This document shows positions 47,865-56,119 of a stretch of 64,000 nucleotides of DNA, one piece after another. Under the pieces are notes generated by a model. It was not told the DNA's origin and did not search any database. It saw only the letters and a program-made list of their open reading frames with translations. The stretch covers positions 32,854-96,853 of the forward strand of contig JANMHJ010000062.1 in assembly GCA_031375105.1 (NCBI GenBank), in the 5' to 3' direction. The position numbers were made by a program, and so were the translations under genes. This DNA comes from JANMDU01 sp031375105. GTDB lineage: Bacteria; Pseudomonadota; Gammaproteobacteria; Burkholderiales; Burkholderiaceae_C. Each line of letters opens with the position of its first letter. Positions within the stretch are counted from its first letter, which is position 1.

Positions 47865-48759
47865 GCCTTCCTCAGATGTCGCCACTTCAAACGCCCAAAC
47901 AGCCAATCTGCTGGCCCTCTGCGCTATCGCACTTTGGGCGCTGCTCGCTTGGCTAGGCATTTCGCTCACCCATGTGCCGCCGTTTTTACTCACCGGTGTG
48001 GCGCTGCTGGTGGGCAGCGTGATCGCACTGCCGCTGATGTGGCGTGAGGGGCGCTTGGAAATGAGCGGTTGGCGCATGCCGTGGCAGCATTTGGCGCTGG
48101 GTGTGTATGGGCTGTTTGGCTTTCACTTTCTGCTCTTCATCGCGCTGCGCCACGCGCCGCCAGTGCAGGCGAACCTGGTGAATTATTTGTGGCCACTGGG
48201 CATTGTGGTGATGGCACCTTTGTTTCTGCCGGGTGTGAAGCTCAAAGCGATGCATCTGTTGGCCGCAGGCATGGGCTTTGCAGGCGCGTGCATCGCTATT
48301 TTGGGCAGCAAGGAAGCGGCTGCTGACACCGGATTCGCTTGGGGTTATATCCCCGCCTTGGGTAGCGCCTTCATTTGGGCGAGCTATTCGCTCATGACCA
48401 AACGCCTCGCCCTGCAAGGCAAAAGCTATCCCTCGGCGGCAATTGGTTTGTTTGGCATCGTCAGCGGCCTGCTCTCTTTGCTCGCGCATGCCGTGCTTGA
48501 GCCGCGCGTCGCGCTGTCGAGCCAAGACGTGGGCTTGCTGATCGCCTTGGGCATCGGCCCGCTCGGCGCGGCTTTTTATCTCTGGGATGCCGCCTTAAAA
48601 CGCGGCGATGCTCGCCACATCGGCATCTTGAGCTACATCACGCCACTGGCTTCTACCGCCTTGCTGCTCATCATCACAGGGCAACCCTTAAGCTGGAGCA
48701 TCGGCTTGGCAGCGGCGCTGATCGTGGGCGCGGCGGTGCTGGGCATGCGGGCTGATTGA
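47863..48759 (+). CDS. DMT/EamA-family transporter
   Basis: The 298-residue protein is highly hydrophobic, with the ten-helix pattern of two EamA repeats. Cues are ALRHAPPVQANLVNYLWPL in repeat 1 and ALKRGDARHIGILSYITPL in repeat 2, both the conserved helix-end signature. It is likely an amino-acid or metabolite exporter, similar to the YddG aromatic amino-acid exporter. The ATG directly follows a palindromic element, so there is no ordinary leader. No Shine-Dalgarno is obvious; a later start is possible. Confidence 0.87.
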   Translation: MPSSDVATSNAQTANLLALCAIALWALLAWLGISLTHVPPFLLTGVALLVGSVIALPLMWREGRLEMSGWRMPWQHLALGVYGLFGFHFLLFIALRHAPPVQANLVNYLWPLGIVVMAPLFLPGVKLKAMHLLAAGMGFAGACIAILGSKEAAADTGFAWGYIPALGSAFIWASYSLMTKRLALQGKSYPSAAIGLFGIVSGLLSLLAHAVLEPRVALSSQDVGLLIALGIGPLGAAFYLWDAALKRGDARHIGILSYITPLASTALLLIITGQPLSWSIGLAAALIVGAAVLGMRAD

Positions 48760-48766
48760 GCCGCAG

Positions 48767-48833
48767 AATTTAAAGAAAAAAGTGCTATTCGCCCTTGTAT
48801 TATCTGTGTAAGTTGCTATCAAAATAATACTAA
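48767..48833 (+). repeat. Interspersed palindromic element, copy 16 (forward)
   Basis: TTTAAAGAAAAAAGTGC, CGCCCTTGTATTATCTGTGT and TTGCTATCAAAATAATAC. It lies between convergent genes (EamA transporter and permease). Confidence 0.78.
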
Positions 48834-48853
48834 ACGATGGGACATCAAGCACT

Positions 48854-49693
48854 TCAAACGCCCGGACTCCAGCCCAGCAGGCCCGCCACCCAGTTCATCG
48901 CCAGGCCCGCCAAAGCGCAGGCGACTGATGCCGCGATCATGGCGAAGATACCGATGCGATGCGTGTCTTTCGCGCTGCTGGCCAGTTGGCTGCCCGGCCA
49001 AGCAAACAGCACAGCAGACAGGGCGCAGACCGCGCCGAGCACAAAGGCTTGACCCATCGAGCGCAGCCAAGCCAGCGGTGAGGTGCTGGCCAAAACCGTG
49101 ATGAGCACGCTGCGCAAATCGCCCACCGCCAAAACCAGCTCAGAAAGAATGCCAAACACGAGCGTGAACATCACCAGCAAACAAGCGCATGCAACGCAAA
49201 GAAAAGCATGCGCCAGAATTTGCGGCACAGCCAATGCGGCGACATGCCTGTCTCGGGCAGCTGGTTCAGTGGGAAAGGCCTGCTGGGCATGCAGCTCCAC
49301 GTAGCGCAGCGCCATGGCGGGCGCGTTTAGCATCGCCAACACCTGTGCACACACCATCGGGGCGGCCTGCACCACCCAAATCGGCCAGAGGTTGGCCAAG
49401 ATCGTCTCGGCCTGCTCGCGCAGCGAAGCCGGCAAGACGATGAAAATCATCACCGCCGCAATGAGGGAGAGCACCAGCACGATAGGCATCGTCTCGCTCA
49501 ATTCGCGATACAGCTCGTCTTTCAAACGCGTGCGAATCAGCGGCAAACGCCAGCAGCCGTGATAGCGCCACAGACCGCAAGCCGCTTCCCAGCGCACGCG
49601 CAGCGGAGAGACAAGCAGGGCGTTGACGCTCAGCTTAAAAGGCCGCGCAGTTGTGGCGGCTACTTTGGCTTCGGTCGTGGCAGGCGCAGTCAT
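48854..49693 (-). CDS. MlaE-family ABC permease (MCE-associated)
   Basis: The 279-residue protein has several membrane segments (MPIVLVLSLIAAVMIFIVLP; ILAHAFLCVACACLLVMFTL). It has the arrangement of MlaE/DUF140 permeases, including the conserved SELVLAVGDLRSVLI loop. It lies 8 bp after the MCE-domain gene, the usual partner that carries lipid across the periplasm. No ATPase (MlaF-type) gene is seen beside them. The sequence is diverged from E. coli MlaE, so the family call is moderately sure. Confidence 0.7.
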   Translation of the reverse strand: MTAPATTEAKVAATTARPFKLSVNALLVSPLRVRWEAACGLWRYHGCWRLPLIRTRLKDELYRELSETMPIVLVLSLIAAVMIFIVLPASLREQAETILANLWPIWVVQAAPMVCAQVLAMLNAPAMALRYVELHAQQAFPTEPAARDRHVAALAVPQILAHAFLCVACACLLVMFTLVFGILSELVLAVGDLRSVLITVLASTSPLAWLRSMGQAFVLGAVCALSAVLFAWPGSQLASSAKDTHRIGIFAMIAASVACALAGLAMNWVAGLLGWSPGV

Positions 49694-49701
49694 GGAAAAG
49701 C

Positions 49702-50841
49702 TCAGGGCGTGGTGCTGAGCGTTAAACCCAGCGTGAGGCTCGGTGCGAAGTTTGGCGTGATGCTCTGAGTGAGCGTTGGGCTGGCGTTTTTCACAAACAG
49801 TGTGACAGGCCAAGTCTTTTTCGCGCCATCGGTGATCAAGGCCGCATCTTGCGCGGCGGTGCGCGCAGCGCGCACAGCGGTCGGCACATCGCCTTTGATT
49901 TCGCTGACCATTTGCCGCACATCCTGTGTGATGAGCTTGACGTTGTCTGCTGCCGCTTGCGCACTGGTTAAAGCCTCTTTGACTTTGGCCATCGTGGGCG
50001 GCAGGTCTTTTTCAAATGCGGCCAAGCTGTTACGTGCTGACATCGCCGCAGCCTCAGCTTGATCGGTAATTTTGCGCACATCTTGCATCAGCGCCACGCT
50101 GTCTTTGTCCAGCCGCTGCGCCACATTGCCCGCTGAATTGCCCATGGCTTTAAGCTGGCCGCTCATGGCTTCCATGTTGGCGAGCACGGTGGTCACCGAG
50201 GCGCGAATGTCTTTGCGCATCTCAGCCGCTTCGCCCGTGAGCTTTTTCGTATCGTCCAGAATCGGCTCCATTTTGCCGATGGCCACAGCGAGTTTTTCTA
50301 CGGCCACTTTCACCGTGCCCATCACATCTTCCAGCTCATTGCCCACATCCATCGGCAGCATCGCGCCTTGCGCGAGGCGCTTGGCAGCGCGGTCACCCGC
50401 GAGCAATTCAATGTATTTGCCGCCCAAGGGGCCGTCACGGCCAAAGCGGGCGCTGGCATCAAAGCCCAAGAGCGGCATGCGCTCGCTCACAATGCGCAAG
50501 CGCGCCCGCACATTTAGCTGCGGATCGAGCTCAATATCATCCACATCGCCAATCTTGAAGCCTTTGAGCCGCACTGGCGTGCCAATCTGCACGCCGCTGG
50601 CGCCAGGCAGCTCCACAAACACATGCGTCATCGGCGTAAACCAGCCCTGCCGCCAAGCGGACAAGCCCATCAGCACGATGGCTGAAATAACAGCCAGCAT
50701 CAGCCAAAAGCGCCCCGGGTTGCGCCGCGCCACCTCGGCCATGTCGTGATCCAGCAAGGCAGACACGTCTATCGCGCTGGCGTTGAAGCTGGTCGCTGTG
50801 GCGGGGTTCGGCAGCGGTGAGGGATCACGTGGCGTGTTCAT
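49702..50841 (-). CDS. MCE-domain (MlaD-like) periplasmic lipid-binding protein
   Basis: The 379-residue protein has a single membrane anchor near residues 45-65 (WLMLAVISAIVLMGLSAW). One MCE domain follows (about 75-165): VQIGTPVRLKGFKIGDVDDI, then LRIVSERMPLLGFDASARFG and GPLGGKYIELLAG. A long helical tail of about 200 residues with heptad-like spacing probably forms a hexameric tunnel, as in longer MCE proteins. It is likely to move lipids between membranes. The adjacent downstream gene is the permease partner. The ATG at 50841 is preferred over an upstream frame extension. Confidence 0.88.
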   Translation of the reverse strand: MNTPRDPSPLPNPATATSFNASAIDVSALLDHDMAEVARRNPGRFWLMLAVISAIVLMGLSAWRQGWFTPMTHVFVELPGASGVQIGTPVRLKGFKIGDVDDIELDPQLNVRARLRIVSERMPLLGFDASARFGRDGPLGGKYIELLAGDRAAKRLAQGAMLPMDVGNELEDVMGTVKVAVEKLAVAIGKMEPILDDTKKLTGEAAEMRKDIRASVTTVLANMEAMSGQLKAMGNSAGNVAQRLDKDSVALMQDVRKITDQAEAAAMSARNSLAAFEKDLPPTMAKVKEALTSAQAAADNVKLITQDVRQMVSEIKGDVPTAVRAARTAAQDAALITDGAKKTWPVTLFVKNASPTLTQSITPNFAPSLTLGLTLSTTP

Positions 50842-50967
50842 GCTTGCAGCATAACGCAAGCGCGTGTGGGGCGCGTTGACAAACCGCACAACCAGCAACT
50901 GTATGTTGCCGCGCGTGTTGTGCCCCCGACTCCTTTGACACCTCTGACACCTCCTGCAGCGAATGCG

Positions 50968-51396
50968 CTAGGCCGCGACGGCTTGTCTTTCAGCCGTAGC
51001 CTCTTGTACTTTCATGCGCTGCAATTGGCGCTGTGCCTGCGTCAGCCCGCCATAGCCCCAGTCGCTTGCAGGCAGCTCGCGCACGATGACATAGCTGGCC
51101 TCATGCAAATCACCCAGCAATTGGCGCAGCAGCGCATGCGCTTCGTTCACAAATTGCGCTTTCTCTGAAGCCGTGTTCGTGCCCTGCGTGATGTCTATTT
51201 CCAAACAGGCCGCAGTCTGCTGGCTGGTTTGCCCTTTGATGCAAAAGCGGGCGGCGGGCATGTCGTCGATCATCACTACAGTGACTTCGGGGCGCTTGTG
51301 CAGCACTCGCGCAGTGAGTTGGGTGAGCCGCTCAGCCAAGGCGGCGTAGTGTTGCGGATTGTGCAAGGGTGTGATGCGCAGGCTTAAGGTAGGCAT
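50968..51396 (-). CDS. Tautomerase (4-oxalocrotonate tautomerase superfamily)
   Basis: The 142-residue protein begins MPTLSLRITPLHNPQHYAAL. The catalytic N-terminal Pro exposed after Met removal is the tautomerase hallmark. ERLTQLTARVLHKRPEVTVV is the helix-strand module. A second half (FVNEAHALLRQLLGDLHEAS) suggests two fused modules, making it longer than the 60-80 aa single-unit forms. The substrate is unknown. It is divergent from the LysR gene at 51639, and two inverted repeats of the LysR type lie between them. Confidence 0.83.
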   Translation of the reverse strand: MPTLSLRITPLHNPQHYAALAERLTQLTARVLHKRPEVTVVMIDDMPAARFCIKGQTSQQTAACLEIDITQGTNTASEKAQFVNEAHALLRQLLGDLHEASYVIVRELPASDWGYGGLTQAQRQLQRMKVQEATAERQAVAA

Positions 51397-51483
51397 GGCG
51401 GCATCTCCTTAGTGCATATGCTGAGCGCGATGGCTACTTAACTGCACTTTGCTGAGGTTGCGCAAAGCTTGATGGCTGATGCT

Positions 51484-51633
51484 TTGCATTATTTGCAAGA
51501 TATGGTGGAATAAGCGATGCATGATGAACTCCTAAAAATCGCTGTAAATATGCTGCGATGGGTGGACTTTAGGCTTAGCGCGGCAACTCGGAAAGTGCAA
51601 TGGATGCATAATGCTTTTGCATTTATTGCAAAA
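51484..51633. promoter_or_regulatory. Two LysR-type operator candidates
   Basis: TTGCA-TTATT-TGCAA (51484-51498) and TTTTGCA-TTTAT-TGCAAAA (51615-51633) share the same arms and 5-bp spacer. The second lies right before the LysR ATG, consistent with autoregulation; the first is nearer the tautomerase gene. Confidence 0.65.
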
Positions 51634-51638
51634 CAAAT

Positions 51639-52523
51639 ATGGATTTAAACGACCTGCAAACCTTCATTCGCGTGGTCGAGCAAGGCTCGCTCTCGGGTGC
51701 GGCGCGTGAGCGTGATGTGCCTGTGAGCCAAATTTCACGTGCTCTGGCTCGGCTGGAAGCTTTGCACAAAGTGCGGCTTTTGCACCGCAGCACGCATGCG
51801 CTCTCGCTCACCGAAGCAGGACAGTCGCTGCTAGAGCATGGGCGGCGCATGTTGGAGAGTTATGCGCAATTTGAAGCCGATGTGGGAGAAAGCGGCCAAG
51901 TGGCGGGCATGGTGAAGCTGGCCGCGAGCCCGGCCATGGCGCAATATGTGATCGTGCCCAGCCTGAAAGCTTTGGCGCTCAAGCATCCGCAGCTTAGCGT
52001 GGAGCTGCATGTGGATGACCGCGCAGTGGACATGGCGCAGCAGGGCATTGATTTGGCGATTCGCACCGGCGATCCGGGCTCAGACAATTTGGTCGCCCGC
52101 AAGATCGGCGAGCATGGCCGCAGGCTGTATGCCACGCCGGGCTACATCGCCGCGCAGGGCATGCCGCAAAGCTTGGATGATATGGCGCAACATAAGCTGA
52201 TCACCAACAGCGCCCAGCCCATGCTCAACCGCTGGCCTTTCATCATCAACAGCCAGCGCATCACCCACATCGCCCGAGGCCACTACCGCGCCAATTCCAG
52301 CGACTCCGTGATGGCCATGGCGCTTGCTGGCTTGGGGCTGGTGCGCAGCAACACGGCAATTTGTGAGCCGATGGTCGCGCGCGGCCAGCTCGTGCGCGTG
52401 ATGGACGACATAGTGGAATGCCAAACCGTGCCGATCAATGCCGTGATGCTGCAAGAGCGCCACAGAGCGCCGAAGATTCGCGCTTGCATTGAGTTTTTTG
52501 CACAGTGGTTGTCGCAGCATTGA
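51639..52523 (+). CDS. LysR-family regulator divergent from the tautomerase gene
   Basis: The 294-residue protein has an N-terminal winged HTH: MDLNDLQTFIRVVEQGSLSG, then AARERDVPVSQISRALARLE and a periplasmic-binding-like effector domain with LAIRTGDPGSDNLVARKIGE. It belongs to the DsdC/PA0477-like, CrgA-type subgroup (many paralogs in this order). It likely controls the divergent tautomerase gene and itself via TTGCA-N5-TGCAA sites. No inducer can be read from the sequence. It converges with alr, a palindromic element lying between. Confidence 0.9.
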   Translation: MDLNDLQTFIRVVEQGSLSGAARERDVPVSQISRALARLEALHKVRLLHRSTHALSLTEAGQSLLEHGRRMLESYAQFEADVGESGQVAGMVKLAASPAMAQYVIVPSLKALALKHPQLSVELHVDDRAVDMAQQGIDLAIRTGDPGSDNLVARKIGEHGRRLYATPGYIAAQGMPQSLDDMAQHKLITNSAQPMLNRWPFIINSQRITHIARGHYRANSSDSVMAMALAGLGLVRSNTAICEPMVARGQLVRVMDDIVECQTVPINAVMLQERHRAPKIRACIEFFAQWLSQH

Positions 52524-52530
52524 ATTTCAA

Positions 52531-52597
52531 GCACTATTAAATGCATAGCATTCTGCGCATATTCTATGCCGGCTAAATGCCGAAAATGCTTTAAAAA
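52531..52597 (-). repeat. Interspersed palindromic element, copy 17 (reverse)
   Basis: CACTATTAAATGCATAGC, ATTCTGCGCATATTCTATGC and CCGAAAATGCTTTAAAAAT. It lies between the LysR gene and alr, convergent, ending directly at the alr stop. Confidence 0.88.
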
Positions 52598-53713
52598 TCA
52601 GTCAGAAACTGTGGGCACACGCTGCGCCAATGCGCACATCAACTCGTAGCCCACGGTTTGCGCACAAATGGCCACCTCGTCAATCGAGAGGACTGCGCCA
52701 GATGAAGAGCGTCCCCAGAGCGTGACTTCGCTGCCGATGCCTGCTGCGGGCAAGCTAGAAAGATCCACCGTGATCATGTCCATGCTTACGCGGCCTACGG
52801 TGCGGGTGCGCTGGCCGTTGACCAGCACGGGTGTGCCTTGGGCGTTGCCGCCCTGAGCGATGCGCGGATAGCCATCGGCATAGCCACAGGCCACGATGCC
52901 GATGCGCATGGGCTTTTCAGCGACGTAGGCAGAGCCGTAGCCCACGCTGTCGCCGGGTAGCAAATCTTGGCATGCAATGATTTTGGAAGAGAGCGTCATC
53001 GCGGGTTGCAAATCCCAATGGGTGATGTCGTGCTCGGGGAAGTCGGTGCTAGAGCCGTATTGCGCGATGCCGGGGCGAATCCAATCGGTGCGCAGATCGT
53101 TCGCGCTGTAGCGCAGGCTGGCAGCGCTGTTGCTTAAAGAGCGCTCGCCGGGTAAGTCTTGCGTCGCTTCGTTAAAAATCGCCACCTGATGCGCGATGCC
53201 GTTTTGCCCAAAGCGCTTGGCATCGGCATCGGAGAAGTGCGTCATTAGGGAGATTTCTTCTACCTGCGGCAGGGCGTTCAGCCGTGTCCAAGCGCTGCGA
53301 TAGCTTTGCGGCTTGAAGCCTAGGCGGTTCATGCCGGAATTCATTTTGAGGAAGATGCGGTGTGGCTCGTGCGTTTTGTGTGCGGCGAGCCAGTCGATCT
53401 GTTCGTTGCAATGGACGGTGTGCCAGAGCCCGAGGCGCGAACACAGCTCCAGATCGCGCGGATCAAAGCAGCCTTCAAGCAGCAAGATCGGCCCGCGCCA
53501 GCCAAGAGCGCGGATGCGCTGCGCTTCCTCAAAATCGAGCAGCGCAAAACCGTCTGCCCCGCGCAAGCCCTCAAACACCCGCTCAATGCCGTGGCCATAG
53601 GCGTTTGCTTTGACGACAGCCCAGACTTTCGCATCTGGCGCACTGGCGCGACAGCGTGCGAGGTTGTGGCGCAGGGCGGCGGTGTGAATGGTGGCAAGGA
53701 TCGGGCGGGGCAT
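52598..53713 (-). CDS. alr: Alanine racemase
   Basis: The 371-residue PLP enzyme has the cofactor Lys in WAVVKANAYGHG (about residue 35) and the second catalytic Tyr in the SVGYGSAYVAE region (about 265). RIGIVACGYADGYPR and the GRVSMDMITVDLS strand are also conserved. It makes D-alanine for peptidoglycan. Divergent lplT next door is a common betaproteobacterial pairing. The start MPRPILATIHTAALRHNL is standard. The gene ends flush against a palindromic element. Confidence 0.97.
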   Translation of the reverse strand: MPRPILATIHTAALRHNLARCRASAPDAKVWAVVKANAYGHGIERVFEGLRGADGFALLDFEEAQRIRALGWRGPILLLEGCFDPRDLELCSRLGLWHTVHCNEQIDWLAAHKTHEPHRIFLKMNSGMNRLGFKPQSYRSAWTRLNALPQVEEISLMTHFSDADAKRFGQNGIAHQVAIFNEATQDLPGERSLSNSAASLRYSANDLRTDWIRPGIAQYGSSTDFPEHDITHWDLQPAMTLSSKIIACQDLLPGDSVGYGSAYVAEKPMRIGIVACGYADGYPRIAQGGNAQGTPVLVNGQRTRTVGRVSMDMITVDLSSLPAAGIGSEVTLWGRSSSGAVLSIDEVAICAQTVGYELMCALAQRVPTVSD

Positions 53714-53840
53714 AAAGAAATCAAGGCTTTCTGGGGCTTGTCAAGCGGGGGGCTCCTAGTTTAGTGCCTTGCCTATGAAGGATTCGCGGCAGTTGCGCAT
53801 GCTATAAACCATGGTCGTTGTGAAGAAGAGTGCCTAATCC

Positions 53841-55181
53841 TTGAAACGCGGTTTCTATACCATCATGTCAGCGCAGTTTTTCAGCTCGCTGGCAGACAAT
53901 GCTTTGTTCGTTGCCGCTGTAGAGCTGCTGCGTACCTCAGGCGAACCCGAATGGCAGCGCGCGGCTTTGGTGCCGATGTTTGCATTGTTTTATGTGATTC
54001 TTGCGCCGTTTGTCGGGGCGTTTGCCGATTCCATGCCCAAGGGCAAGGTGATGTTCATCAGCAATGCCATCAAGGTGGTGGGCTGTTTGATGATGCTCTT
54101 TGGCACGCATCCGCTGCTGGCTTACGCTGTCGTTGGCCTAGGCGCTGCGGCTTATTCGCCCGCCAAATATGGCATCCTCACCGAACTATTGCCCTCCTCG
54201 CAATTGGTCAAGGCCAATGGCTGGATTGAGGGGCTCACGATTGCTTCCATTATCCTGGGCGTATTGCTCGGCGGCCAACTCGTGGGGCATGCCGTCTCCG
54301 CACGCCTCTTAACGATTGATCTGCCCATGGTCAACACCGGCATTGACACCGCCCCCGAAGCGGCCATCGCACTGTTGATCTTCGTTTATGCCTTGGCAGC
54401 ATGGTTCAACACACGCATTCCCCATACCGGCGCTGACATGCGCCCGATGCCCAAGAACTTGTTCACGCTGATACCTGATTTTTGGCAATGCAATACCACG
54501 TTGTGGAAAGACAAGCTAGGCCAAATCTCGCTCTCCACCACCACGCTGTTTTGGGGCGTGAGTGGCAATCTGCGCTATATCGTGCTCGCATGGAGTGCAG
54601 CCGCTTTGGGCTACAGCACCACGCAGGCATCGTCACTCGTCGGCGTGGTGGCCATTGGCACAGCCGTGGGCGCGGTGATTGCTTCCATGCGCATGAAGCT
54701 TGAGCATGCGCCCAAACTCATGCCGCTGGGCATTGCCATGGGCTTGCTGGTGGTCTTGCTCAATTTTATTAACAACGTCTGGGTGGCCGCGCCATTTTTG
54801 ATTTTGCTCGGTGCGATTGGCGGCTTCCTTGTGGTGCCAATGAATGCGCTCTTGCAGCATCGCGGCCACAATCTGATGGGCGCAGGCCGTTCGATTGCGG
54901 TGCAAAATTTCAACGAGCAGGCCTGCATTTTGTTTTTGGGCGCGTTCTACACCTTGGTGGCCACGGTGGATTGGTCTGACTTTGCGATTGCCGAAACCTT
55001 CGGGCTGGATGATATGGAACCCGAGCACTTGAGCGCCTACTTGGCCATCACACTGTTTGGCGTGATCGTTGCAGGTGTGATGTGGGTCATCAAGCGCTGG
55101 CATGCGTCTAACGAGATTCACCACCGCGCCGAATTAGAGCGCTTGCTGGCCATTGCACGCAACGACAACCTGCACGGTTAA
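53841..55181 (+). CDS. lplT: Lysophospholipid transporter LplT
   Basis: The 446-residue MFS-type protein has FFSSLADNALFVAAVELL at the N-terminus, VVGLGAAAYSPAKYGILTEL and LPSSQLVKANGWIEGLTIAS, all strongly conserved in LplT. It flips lysophospholipids from periplasm to cytosol for re-acylation. TTG at 53841 is used as start (MKRGFYTIM); an inner ATG at 53865 would lose part of helix 1. No acyltransferase (Aas) gene lies next to it. It converges with nothing and is followed 5 bp later by an EamA transporter. Confidence 0.92.
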   Translation: MKRGFYTIMSAQFFSSLADNALFVAAVELLRTSGEPEWQRAALVPMFALFYVILAPFVGAFADSMPKGKVMFISNAIKVVGCLMMLFGTHPLLAYAVVGLGAAAYSPAKYGILTELLPSSQLVKANGWIEGLTIASIILGVLLGGQLVGHAVSARLLTIDLPMVNTGIDTAPEAAIALLIFVYALAAWFNTRIPHTGADMRPMPKNLFTLIPDFWQCNTTLWKDKLGQISLSTTTLFWGVSGNLRYIVLAWSAAALGYSTTQASSLVGVVAIGTAVGAVIASMRMKLEHAPKLMPLGIAMGLLVVLLNFINNVWVAAPFLILLGAIGGFLVVPMNALLQHRGHNLMGAGRSIAVQNFNEQACILFLGAFYTLVATVDWSDFAIAETFGLDDMEPEHLSAYLAITLFGVIVAGVMWVIKRWHASNEIHHRAELERLLAIARNDNLHG

Positions 55182-55186
55182 AACGC

Positions 55187-56056
55187 ATGTCCGTTAACAC
55201 GTTGGCCGCGCTCGGCCTGCTCTTGAATGCATTGGCTTGGGGGCTGTCTTGGTGGCCGTTTCGTGAATTGCAGACATTTGGTCTGCATCCCTTGTGGTCT
55301 AACGTGTTCATCTTCAGCTTGGCCGTGATCGCCATTTGCATCGTGCGCCCCAAAGCTTGGCGCGGCATGATCGCAGCGCCTGCACTCTGGCTGGTGGCGT
55401 TGGGCGCGGGGCTCACCAATATTGGTTTTAACTGGGCCGTGACCGTGGGCGATGTGGTGCGCGTGGTGCTGCTGTTTTACATGATGCCGGTGTGGTCGAT
55501 GTTGTTGGCTTGGTTGATTTTGGGGGAGCGCCCTACGAGCACCTCGCTCGCCCGCGTGCTGCTGGCCATCGCCGGCGTGGCACTGGTGCTCAAAACGCCT
55601 GAGTCGCCTTGGCCTGTGCCTAGCAGCTTGGCCGATTGGCTCGCGCTGATGGGCGGCTTTTGTTTTGCGTTGAACAACGCCATGCTGCGCCGCCTGCGCG
55701 ATCTGCCTGGCGAGCAGCGCACCTTTGCGATGTTCTTCGGTGGCCTGCTGTTTTCATTTGCGGTGGGCAGCTTGGGCAGCCTGCAAGGCATCATCGCGCC
55801 GCCCGTGACGCTGGGCGCGATGGGCTGGGTGGTGCTGCTCGGCTTCGCGCTGTTTTTCTTGGTGAGCAATATCACGCTGCAATACGGAGCAGCCCGTTTA
55901 AAAGCCAGCACCACATCACTCATCATGCTCACAGAAATATTGTTTGCCACGGGCTCTTCGGTGCTACTTGGTGCCGCGCAGTTAGAGATGCGCATCGTGC
56001 TCGGCGGCTTGCTGATCATTGCTGCTGCGCTGTGGGCGGCGTGGGAAGAGCGTTAA
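55187..56056 (+). CDS. DMT/EamA-family transporter
   Basis: The 289-residue protein has ten predicted helices in two EamA repeats: FNWAVTVGDVVRVVLLFYMM, PVWSMLLAWLILGERPTSTS, and in the second half NITLQYGAARLKASTTSLIM. It follows lplT by 5 bp, so it is probably co-transcribed with it. The substrate is unknown; such proteins usually export amino acids or nucleotides. It converges on oxyR 63 bp away, with no terminator between. Confidence 0.87.
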   Translation: MSVNTLAALGLLLNALAWGLSWWPFRELQTFGLHPLWSNVFIFSLAVIAICIVRPKAWRGMIAAPALWLVALGAGLTNIGFNWAVTVGDVVRVVLLFYMMPVWSMLLAWLILGERPTSTSLARVLLAIAGVALVLKTPESPWPVPSSLADWLALMGGFCFALNNAMLRRLRDLPGEQRTFAMFFGGLLFSFAVGSLGSLQGIIAPPVTLGAMGWVVLLGFALFFLVSNITLQYGAARLKASTTSLIMLTEILFATGSSVLLGAAQLEMRIVLGGLLIIAAALWAAWEER

Positions 56057-56119
56057 AGAGGCAGAGCCCAAAAACGCGTTCGGTCTTTTCTTTCTCTTCG
56101 CCCAAACGCGCCAAGCTTG

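Noticed and set aside
51731..51746. TTTCACGTG in the LysR gene as another parS
   Set aside because: Only one half matches; the second half (CTCTGG) departs from GAAACA.
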